A stretch of DNA of 5,052 bases. Origin: an uncultured bacterium (GTDB taxonomy: Bacteria > Pseudomonadota > Alphaproteobacteria > CAISDR01). The stretch covers positions 1-5,052 of the forward strand of contig CAISDR010000554.1 in the NCBI GenBank assembly GCA_903884125.1. The letters are read 5' to 3'. The notes under the pieces were generated by a model. That model made no database searches. It was not told the DNA's origin and saw only the letters and a program-made list of their open reading frames with translations. The translations under genes and the position numbers were made by a program. This document shows, piece by piece, positions 1-5,052 of the stretch (position 1 is the stretch's first letter; every line of letters begins with the position of its first letter).

Positions 1-137
1 ACCGGCTTCAGCCCGTCGCGGGCATCCGGCAAAGCGCGATGTACAATCGTTGACAGGGCATAGGCCAGATAACGCTCGCTCAGGCTGTCGGCCAGCGAGG
101 TGTCGCGAATATCTTCAGGAACAGGATCAGCAGCCAT
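1..137 (-). CDS. parC: DNA topoisomerase IV subunit A, N-terminal fragment (runs off left edge)
   Basis: ParC is the DNA-cleaving subunit of topoisomerase IV, which works with ParE to decatenate daughter chromosomes in the cytoplasm. Translating the minus strand from the ATG at 137 gives 45 codons before the window edge. After a short variable leader comes SERYLAYALSTIVHRALPDA, followed by RDGLKPV, the conserved start of the type IIA topoisomerase A-subunit breakage-reunion domain. The wording RYLAYALSTIVHRALPDARDGLKPV fits alphaproteobacterial ParC; GyrA usually reads closer to YMDYAMSVIVSRALPD, so GyrA is less likely. The catalytic tyrosine lies beyond the window. The start lacks a strong Shine-Dalgarno sequence, but no better in-frame start is visible upstream. 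It follows recO by 49 bases on the same strand, an order known in other alphaproteobacteria. Confidence 0.9.
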   Translation of the reverse strand, partial: MAADPVPEDIRDTSLADSLSERYLAYALSTIVHRALPDARDGLKP

Positions 138-186
138 AGCGTATTTGTCACAAAATATGGGGGTAGGAACGCGAATTACGCCCTAT

Positions 187-906
187 TCATAGCGTTTGCA
201 GACGCGTGGTCAAGCGGCCTCGCGCATCCAGAACCCGGCCCCAGGCAGCCGCTGCCATGTGGCGTTCCAGAAAATGACCGGTCAGGATCAGGCCATCCAG
301 AATATCCCGCATTTCAGCCATAGCCCCGGCCCGACCGGTCAGAAACCCCGGCAGCGGTAACAGCCGGTCGGCATAGGGCCTGCCCGCCTCGCGGCTGACG
401 GCCCGGCCGGTTTTGGGACTGACATAGACCAGATCATCATTGCCATGGGTCACCGCGCACCGGGACAAATCCAGCCCGAAGCCCAGATCGCTCAACAGGC
501 CCAGCTCAAAGCGGACATATAGAGCTGCCCAGTGCTGGTCAGCCTCGATCGCATCCAGAAGCACGACAAGGGCTGCAAAAATCTGGGGATGCGGTTCGCG
601 CTCGGGCAACAGGGCCAGACAGACCGAACAGGCCGCCGACAGCGCTGCCAGCCGGACGGCATCATCCAGAAGGCCCGCCGCGCGCACATGAGAAGATTCA
701 ATCGTCCAGTGGCCCAGATGATCGGCCAGCCGCGCACGCCAGTGGACGCCAAGATCGGAGCCGGGCTGTAACGCGCCACCCAGCCTAGCGCTGTCGCGGG
801 CAAGGCCACCGTGCCTGCCATGCTGCTGGGTCAAAATATCCACCACCATGGACCGTTCGCCATGGCGGCGCGCGTTCAGGACTATGCCGCGATCACGCCA
901 CTCCAT
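187..906 (-). CDS. recO: DNA repair protein RecO
   Basis: RecO is a recombination mediator: with RecR (and RecF) it loads RecA onto SSB-coated single-stranded DNA during gap repair. The 239-residue length is typical. The N-terminus MEWRDRGIVLNARRHGERS, then an LTQQHGRH segment and LQPGS-VHWRARL-HLGHWTIE, form the OB-fold domain (about residues 1-75). A helical region follows (about 80-145, with FELGLLSDLGFGLDL), then CAVTHGNDDLVYVSPKTGRA, the spot where some RecO proteins carry a four-cysteine zinc site. Only Cys150 is present there, so zinc binding is unlikely, as in many proteobacterial RecOs. The C-terminal FLERH motif (212-216) is typical of alphaproteobacterial members. The ATG at 906 lies inside the last codons of pssA (14-base overlap) with no clear Shine-Dalgarno sequence, so translation probably depends on ribosomes finishing pssA. 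This dependence is an inference. Confidence 0.93.
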   Translation of the reverse strand: MEWRDRGIVLNARRHGERSMVVDILTQQHGRHGGLARDSARLGGALQPGSDLGVHWRARLADHLGHWTIESSHVRAAGLLDDAVRLAALSAACSVCLALLPEREPHPQIFAALVVLLDAIEADQHWAALYVRFELGLLSDLGFGLDLSRCAVTHGNDDLVYVSPKTGRAVSREAGRPYADRLLPLPGFLTGRAGAMAEMRDILDGLILTGHFLERHMAAAAWGRVLDARGRLTTRLQTL

Positions 907-1762
907 GATCGACAGCCGGACTATTGGTCCCCGCCCGATAGGCCATCCAGCTGCGATAGGAAAACGGCAGATAGGACAGGTATCCGATCACCAGCAGGGA
1001 CAGGGTTGCCCAGGGGAAATTGGCCAGCAGCGCACCGATTGCCACCACCGCGACCAGCACCGGCAGCACATAGCTGCGATCAATATGAACGCGCTTGAAC
1101 GACGGCGTCGGCAGGCGCGAGACCAATAACAGCCCCACCAATACCAGATGAACCGCCACCAGGGCTGGCATGTCCCTGATCCATTCCAGTCCCTGAAAAT
1201 CAAGGTAAAGCGGCAGCAGGGCAATCGCTGCCCCGGTAGGTGCCGGAACGCCTGTGAAAAAATGGATCGACCATGCGGGCTTTGCCGGATCATCCAGCGC
1301 GGTATTGAATCGCGCCAGACGCAAGGCCATGCACATGGCATAGAACAGCACCACCGGCCAACCATAGGAATGGCCATCATGCAGCGTCCAGAGATAGATC
1401 ACAAACACGGGCGAAATTCCAAAGGACACAAAGTCACTGAGTGAATCCAGTTCGGCGCCGAATTTAGAAACACCGTTCAACAGTCGCGCAATCCGGCCAT
1501 CCATACCATCAATCACGCCAGCGGCCACAATCGCCAGCACCGCTGCCTCAAACCGGCCATCCATGGCATAGCGCACCGCAGTGAGCCCGGCTGACAAGGC
1601 CAACAGGGTAAGGGCATTGGGGATCAGCAGACGCACCGGCAGACTGGGCAGTCCCTGATATCGCGGCCGAGCACCGCGAAAACCGCGAAAGGCAAAACGA
1701 CGTTCGGCAGCGCGCTTTTTTTCGTCGCCGTTACTATTAACTGGCTCTGACACATCACTCAT
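893..1762 (-). CDS. pssA: CDP-diacylglycerol--serine O-phosphatidyltransferase (phosphatidylserine synthase)
   Basis: This inner-membrane enzyme joins CDP-diacylglycerol and L-serine to give phosphatidylserine and CMP, the committed step toward phosphatidylethanolamine. The 289-residue protein carries a complete CDP-alcohol phosphatidyltransferase signature D-x2-DG-x2-AR-x8-G-x3-D-x3-D: Asp85, Asp88-Gly89, Ala92-Arg93, Gly102, Asp106 and Asp110, the metal and CDP-binding residues. About seven or eight hydrophobic segments fit the integral-membrane type II PssA rather than the phospholipase-D-like E. coli enzyme; examples are about 45-66, 71-84, 133-150, 168-189, 198-216 and 231-269. The N-terminal 40 residues are charged, Arg-rich and probably cytosolic. 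The ATG overlaps the psd stop as ATGA, and a GGGAAG stretch sits 10 bases upstream. Substrate serine is assigned from length, family look and the adjacent psd; PgsA is shorter and less likely. Confidence 0.94.
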   Translation of the reverse strand: MSDVSEPVNSNGDEKKRAAERRFAFRGFRGARPRYQGLPSLPVRLLIPNALTLLALSAGLTAVRYAMDGRFEAAVLAIVAAGVIDGMDGRIARLLNGVSKFGAELDSLSDFVSFGISPVFVIYLWTLHDGHSYGWPVVLFYAMCMALRLARFNTALDDPAKPAWSIHFFTGVPAPTGAAIALLPLYLDFQGLEWIRDMPALVAVHLVLVGLLLVSRLPTPSFKRVHIDRSYVLPVLVAVVAIGALLANFPWATLSLLVIGYLSYLPFSYRSWMAYRAGTNSPAVDHGVA

Positions 1763-2451
1763 CGAACGGCAGCTTCCCGTGTTGGTTCGGCAGACTGGAA
1801 ATCCGCCAACACTGTTTCACCTGCGACCATGGTCTGCCCGACACTGACAAGGGGTGACACATCGTTCGGCAGATAAACATCGACCCGGCTGCCAAACCGG
1901 ATCATGCCGATCCGCTCGCCTGCCCTTAACGGCTGGCCCTCGCGCACTTCGGCGACAATGCGTCGTGCCACCAGACCGGCGATCTGAACTACGGCGATTT
2001 CGCGGCCATTTTCACCTGCAATGCGATAGGCCTGTCGTTCGTTATCTTCGGACGCTTTGTCCAGCGACGCATTCAGGAACTTGCCCGGTCGATAGGCCAT
2101 TTTCACCACCGATCCGTCAATCGGTGTGCGATTGACGTGGCAGTTGAACACATTCATGAAAATGGCAACACGGGTAAGCGACACATCGCCCATGCCCAGT
2201 TCTACTGGTGGGATCGCATTAGCGATCTGGCAGACCACACCGTCGGCCGGCGATATTACAAGTCCGGAGCGAACCGGTGTCAGCCGTTCGGGGTCGCGAA
2301 AGAAATAATAGCACCAGACGGTCAGAATAATCCCGATCCAGCCCAAAGGTGACCAGATTGCATGGGCAATGACGGTCACCACGACGAATACGGCAAAAAA
2401 CCGCCACCCCTCACGGTGTATGGGCGGAGCCAGAAAGCGCAGGATATCCAT
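1759..2451 (-). CDS. psd: Phosphatidylserine decarboxylase proenzyme, short form
   Basis: Psd decarboxylates phosphatidylserine to phosphatidylethanolamine at the inner membrane. The 230-residue proenzyme (numbered from the ATG at 2451) matches the short PSD-A type. It has two hydrophobic stretches near residues 18-33 and 36-50, then FFRDPER, SPADG (Asp70), NVFNCHVNR (His105) and IRFGSRVDVYLP. Cleavage is expected between Gly187 and Ser188, the serine becoming the pyruvoyl group; Asp70 and His105 fit the Asp-His-Ser self-cleavage triad known in the family. A TTG lies one codon upstream at 2454. I prefer the ATG because GGAG at 2461-2464 sits 9 bases before it, but TTG with 6-base spacing is possible. 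The stop overlaps the pssA start by four bases (ATGA), so the enzymes of consecutive steps are probably translationally coupled, with the second-step enzyme encoded first. Confidence 0.94.
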   Translation of the reverse strand: MDILRFLAPPIHREGWRFFAVFVVVTVIAHAIWSPLGWIGIILTVWCYYFFRDPERLTPVRSGLVISPADGVVCQIANAIPPVELGMGDVSLTRVAIFMNVFNCHVNRTPIDGSVVKMAYRPGKFLNASLDKASEDNERQAYRIAGENGREIAVVQIAGLVARRIVAEVREGQPLRAGERIGMIRFGSRVDVYLPNDVSPLVSVGQTMVAGETVLADFQSAEPTREAAVR

Positions 2452-2460
2452 CAATTACTT

Positions 2461-2464
2461 CTCC
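2461..2464 (-). promoter_or_regulatory. Ribosome binding site of psd
   Basis: The minus strand reads CGGAGAAG just before the tandem TTG-ATG at the start of psd. GGAG is 6 bases from TTG and 9 from ATG, favouring ATG as the start. A tiny hairpin (GGAC, loop AAG, GTCC; 2469-2479) lies four bases further upstream. It is too short and lacks a T-run, so it is not a terminator. Confidence 0.6.
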
Positions 2465-2497
2465 GTTTGGACCTTGTCCATAATAGCGCAATCCCGG

Positions 2498-4381
2498 TCA
2501 TTGGGCAGCGCCAATTGCTTCGGTTCGGTCTTCTTCCATTTCCTGCATCTGGCGCAGTTTTTCACGCGCGGCTGCTGCTTCCTGCTGACGGTTCCACAAG
2601 GCAGCATAAGAACCACCTGACGCGATCAGGTCGTGATGGCGGCCCCGCTCGACAATTTGGCCCGCTTCCAGAACAAGAATCTCGTCAGCATCGACGACTG
2701 TTGACAGACGGTGCGCGATCACCAGCGTGGTCCGATTGCGGCTGACTTCACGCAAAGCGTCCTGAATATCGCGTTCGGTATGGCTGTCCAGCGCGCTGGT
2801 TGCTTCATCCAGCAAAAGGATTGGCGGGTTTTTCAAGATCGTGCGGGCAATCGCCACCCGCTGTTTTTCGCCGCCGGATAATTTCAGGCCACGTTCGCCG
2901 ACCATAGCCTGAAATCCATCCGGCAGCGACTTGATGAATTTACCTACCTGCGCCAGATCAGCCGCGTGTTCGACTTCGGCGTCACTGGCTCCGGGCCTGC
3001 CGTATCGGATGTTGTAGGCGATGGTATCATTAAACAGCACCGTGTCCTGGGGCACCATGCCAATGGCCGCCCGCAGCGATTTCTGACGCACCTTACGCAC
3101 GTCCTGACCATCGATCAGAATGCGCCCCTCGGTGACATCATAAAAGCGATAAAGCAGCCGGGATATGGTCGACTTGCCCGCACCAGACGGGCCGACAATG
3201 GCAACGGTGCGCCCGCCGGGTACCGTAAATGAAATCCCTTTCAGAATTTCACGATTGGGATCGTAGCCGAAATGAACATTCTCAAAGCGCACTTCGCCGG
3301 TGGCCACCGCCAGATCAGTGGCATCGGGCGCATCCCTGATTTCGGCAGGCACGTCCAGAAGGCTGAACATGCGTTCCATATCCATCAGGGATTGTTTTAC
3401 TTCGCGATAGACCATGCCCAGCAGGTTCAATGGCACATAAAGCTGCACTAGAAAGGCATTGATCATGACATAATCGCCAATGGTCATTGTGCCATCAGCA
3501 ATTCCCTGTGCGCCCAGCAACATCACCGCGACAAGACCGGCGGCGATAATCGTCGCCTGACCGAAGTTCAGAAACGCCAGGGATGTTTGTGATTTCACCG
3601 CAGCAAATTCATACCGCTTCATCGAACGGTCAAAGCGTTCTGCCTCGTGATCTTCGTTGCCGAAATATTTTACCGTCTCGAAATTCAACAGGCTGTCGAT
3701 AGCCTTGGTATTGGCCTGGGTATCCTGTTCCAGCATGTCGCGATAAAACCGCGTGCGCCATTCCGTGACCGAAAATGTAAACGTCACATAGATGACAATC
3801 ATCACCAGATTGGCAATCGCAAACCAGATATTGAAATACTGGATCATCACCCATTGGATCAGAACAATTTCCAGAATAGTTGGCGCAATATTGAACAGAG
3901 TAAAGCGCAGCAGGAAATCCACACCCTTGGTGCCCCGGTCAATGACCCGCGACAGGCCGCCGGTGCGCCGTTCCAGATGAAAGCGCAGTGACAGGGCATG
4001 CATGTGCCGGAAGGTGACAAGGGCAACCGACCGCAGCGCGTGTTGTCCCACTTTGGCAAAGATGCCATCGCGCACCTGCGCCAAGCCCTGCATCAGCGAG
4101 CGCGCGACGCCATAAGCCACAATAAGGACGACTGGGACGGCGACCGCCTGCCCCTGCGGGCTGGATAGCGCATCAATAGACTGCTTGAACAAAAACGGCA
4201 CCCAAAGCGTGACCAGTTTTGCCACGACCAGCATCACCACGGAAATCGCAACCCGAACTCTAAGGTCGTTGCGGCCAGCTGGCCACAGATAGGGCAACAG
4301 GCTGACCAGGGTTGCCCAGTTATTTTCGCGGCTTTGCTGGTTGCCTGAATTATCGGCGCTAAGGGTCGGTCTATTGATCAC
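2498..4381 (-). CDS. atm1: Atm1/ABCB7-type ABC exporter (fused membrane and ATPase domains)
   Basis: This is a half-transporter expected to work as an inner-membrane homodimer. Relatives in mitochondria (Atm1, ABCB7) and alphaproteobacteria export glutathione-linked sulfur or metal and thiol conjugates; the cargo here is inferred from family. The 627-residue protein has an exporter-type membrane domain with six hydrophobic segments (near 44-66, 79-97, 161-180, 185-205, 268-292, 302-324). The stretch RRTGGLSRVIDRGTKGVDF (138-156) is characteristic of the Atm1 group, and LNFGQ (271-275) matches the glutathione-contacting region of the Novosphingobium structure. The ATPase is complete: Tyr373 (A-loop), Walker A GPSGAGKST (397-405), Gln445, LSGGEKQR (501-508), Walker B ILLLDE with Glu526, SALD (529-532) and His557. 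The tail (about 597-627) is charged and possibly coiled. The GTG start is supported by AGGAGA 9 bases upstream. psd follows closely with no terminator seen. Confidence 0.92.
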   Translation of the reverse strand: MINRPTLSADNSGNQQSRENNWATLVSLLPYLWPAGRNDLRVRVAISVVMLVVAKLVTLWVPFLFKQSIDALSSPQGQAVAVPVVLIVAYGVARSLMQGLAQVRDGIFAKVGQHALRSVALVTFRHMHALSLRFHLERRTGGLSRVIDRGTKGVDFLLRFTLFNIAPTILEIVLIQWVMIQYFNIWFAIANLVMIVIYVTFTFSVTEWRTRFYRDMLEQDTQANTKAIDSLLNFETVKYFGNEDHEAERFDRSMKRYEFAAVKSQTSLAFLNFGQATIIAAGLVAVMLLGAQGIADGTMTIGDYVMINAFLVQLYVPLNLLGMVYREVKQSLMDMERMFSLLDVPAEIRDAPDATDLAVATGEVRFENVHFGYDPNREILKGISFTVPGGRTVAIVGPSGAGKSTISRLLYRFYDVTEGRILIDGQDVRKVRQKSLRAAIGMVPQDTVLFNDTIAYNIRYGRPGASDAEVEHAADLAQVGKFIKSLPDGFQAMVGERGLKLSGGEKQRVAIARTILKNPPILLLDEATSALDSHTERDIQDALREVSRNRTTLVIAHRLSTVVDADEILVLEAGQIVERGRHHDLIASGGSYAALWNRQQEAAAAREKLRQMQEMEEDRTEAIGAAQ

Positions 4382-4390
4382 GCGGCGCGA

Positions 4391-4396
4391 TCTCCT
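4391..4396 (-). promoter_or_regulatory. Ribosome binding site of the Atm1-type exporter
   Basis: The minus strand reads AGGAGA, a near-perfect Shine-Dalgarno sequence, 9 bases before the GTG at 4381. It decides the start, because the gene has no nearby ATG and GTG is the only well-placed initiation codon. Confidence 0.75.
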
Positions 4397-4432
4397 GAAA
4401 ATTGTTGTCGGCAGATGGCCAAACCGATGTAG

Positions 4433-4461
4433 GCAATATGGGGTTCGTCATGGAATTTCAA
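4433..4461 (-). promoter_or_regulatory. Candidate sigma-70 type promoter for the exporter-psd-pssA-recO genes
   Basis: On the minus strand TTGAAA (4461-4456) is five of six bases like the -35 consensus and is followed after exactly 17 bases by TATTGC (4438-4433), only three of six like the -10. It would place transcription start about 40-45 bases before the exporter's GTG, leaving a short leader containing the ribosome binding site. The -10 match is poor and short motifs arise by chance, so this is only a candidate. It is the best pair I could find in the divergent gap. Confidence 0.25.
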
Positions 4462-4497
4462 CCCGGCTGGAATCTGATCGCTATGCTGACCGGGTTG
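4459..4497. repeat. Perfect 8-bp inverted repeat in the divergent intergenic region
   Basis: CAACCCGG (4459-4466) and CCGGGTTG (4490-4497) are exact reverse complements, separated by 23 bases and centred at 4478. The centre-to-centre distance is 31 bases, about three helical turns. The left arm overlaps the -35 of the candidate minus-strand promoter, and the repeat lies about 70 bases before the plus-strand start, so it could be an operator seen from both sides. There is no T-run, so it is not a terminator. It could also be chance. Confidence 0.4.
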
Positions 4498-4551
4498 CGA
4501 ATCATGGCTGATTGTCCCTTGTTTGGCAGATGCTGTCACGGACTAGCCTCA

Positions 4552-4557
4552 AGAGGA
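4552..4557 (+). promoter_or_regulatory. Ribosome binding site of the unrecognised plus-strand gene
   Basis: AGAGGA lies 10 bases before the ATG at 4568. In-frame ATGs also occur at 4559 (one base from this motif, too close) and at 4577 (preceded by GGAG only three bases away). The spacing therefore favours 4568, but not strongly. Confidence 0.45.
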
Positions 4558-4567
4558 TATGGTAGTC

Positions 4568-5052
4568 ATGGAGATAATGGTTCAGGGCCAGCGCGAACTT
4601 GGGTCGAATGCCTGGGACTGGCGGTCGCCTTTGCCGGGGGGCTTGTGCGCACCGGACCCCGACAGGTCGCAGCTGCGGTTCCGCTTCCAATGGCGCGACG
4701 TGCATTTCCACGCCCGGCTTGGACGCGCGCCAAGCGACATAATACTTTCGTTTCAGGGCATTCTGGGGCGTGTTCCTTTCTCAGCCGAAAGCATTACAGC
4801 CCGCAGCCGGTGGAAAGGCATGATCAACGCTGCCCTGGCCAATCCGATCAACCGCACCTTTTTGCGCCTACTGCCCGATGGGGCCATCATTTCGCGATTT
4901 GACACGTCACTTGGTGACAATGACAGCCCGGCCAATCTGGCTCTGGCCATAAGCCTTTGCCTTTTGCAGCTGTGCCCGATTATTAAGTCAATTGAAGACT
5001 TGCGACATTCGCCGAAGCTGAACCGACTGATCAATGTTCGGGTACCGCAAGC
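4568..5052 (+). CDS. Hypothetical protein, N-terminal 161 codons, runs off right edge
   Basis: I do not recognise this protein. The frame opens after a TAG at 4544-4546 and stays open to the window end (161 full codons plus two bases). Coding evidence: long absence of stops, a ribosome binding site, and third positions mostly G or C over the first 70 codons. There is no signal peptide or clear membrane segment, so it is probably cytoplasmic. Residues 1-35 are Pro/Gly-rich. Then follow two likely strands (about 36-52, LRFRFQWRDVHFHARLGR; 57-71, ending GRVPFSAES), a helix (77-91), a strand pair around LLPDGAIISRFDTSL (101-115), and a Leu-rich helix (121-146, NLALAISLCLLQLCPIIKSI). This mixed order faintly recalls YbjN or type III chaperone-like folds, which is a guess. 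It is divergent from the Atm1-type exporter, so shared regulation is possible. Overlapping frames on both strands look like shadows. Confidence 0.6.
   Translation, partial: MEIMVQGQRELGSNAWDWRSPLPGGLCAPDPDRSQLRFRFQWRDVHFHARLGRAPSDIILSFQGILGRVPFSAESITARSRWKGMINAALANPINRTFLRLLPDGAIISRFDTSLGDNDSPANLALAISLCLLQLCPIIKSIEDLRHSPKLNRLINVRVPQ

Noticed and set aside
138..160. Idea that the left-edge fragment is gyrA
   Set aside because: The fragment (137 down to 1) has the ParC-type RYLAYALSTIVHRALPDA wording and sits next to recO, which matches parC context in alphaproteobacteria.
138..186. A possible terminator or promoter between recO and parC
   Set aside because: Only a three-base GCG/CGC stem is present and there is no T-run after a hairpin. 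No -35/-10 pair with sensible spacing was convincing.
440..1129. Several plus-strand frames opposite recO and pssA
   Set aside because: They are antisense to clearly identified genes and their translations are low in recognisable motifs and rich in Arg, Pro and Ser, as expected of shadows.
2469..2479. GGAC-GTCC hairpin between exporter and psd as a terminator
   Set aside because: The stem is only four base pairs with a three-base loop, and no T-run follows on the minus strand. It is instead followed by the psd ribosome binding site.
4402..4902. A 166-codon plus-strand frame overlapping the unrecognised gene
   Set aside because: It overlaps the 4568 frame almost entirely, its start lies in the exporter's leader with no good ribosome binding site, and its Arg/Ala/Pro/Gly-rich composition looks like an out-of-frame shadow. 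The 4568 frame has the better third-position GC bias.
4753..5034. A 93-codon minus-strand frame opposite the unrecognised gene
   Set aside because: It is antisense to the better-supported plus-strand frame, has an Arg/Ser-rich composition and shows no recognisable domain. It is a mirror of GC-biased codons on the other strand.

Overview
The window looks like a housekeeping chromosomal segment from an alphaproteobacterium of moderately high GC. The clues are an Atm1-type ABC exporter resembling the Novosphingobium Atm1 family, an alphaproteobacterial-style RecO, and a ParC N-terminus directly after recO, an order common in this class. The genus cannot be fixed from the sequence.

Five genes lie on the minus strand, transcribed right to left: an Atm1/ABCB7-type exporter (4381 to 2498), phosphatidylserine decarboxylase psd (2451 to 1759), CDP-diacylglycerol-serine O-phosphatidyltransferase pssA (1762 to 893), the repair protein recO (906 to 187), and the first 45 codons of parC (137, running off the left edge). 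Spacing is tight: 43 to 46 bases between exporter and psd, a 4-base ATGA overlap between psd and pssA, a 14-base overlap between pssA and recO, and 49 bases between recO and parC. No convincing terminator is visible in any gap, so they could form one transcription unit. PssA makes phosphatidylserine from CDP-diacylglycerol and serine, and Psd decarboxylates it to phosphatidylethanolamine; together they are the full two-step PE branch. RecO and ParC act on DNA repair and chromosome decatenation and have no obvious biochemical link to lipid synthesis.

A divergent intergenic region of about 185 bases (4382-4567) holds the exporter's ribosome binding site, a weak candidate promoter for the minus-strand genes, and a perfect 8-bp inverted repeat overlapping that promoter's -35 element. 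To its right a plus-strand frame opens at 4568 and is still open at the window end (161 codons). It has a ribosome binding site and coding-like third positions, but I do not recognise the protein. It is the only real unknown here.

I found no mobile element, CRISPR array, tRNA, rRNA or phage gene. I do not see a clearly new biological system; the items most worth checking are the unrecognised open frame, the divergent control region, and the lipid-to-DNA-repair gene coupling.
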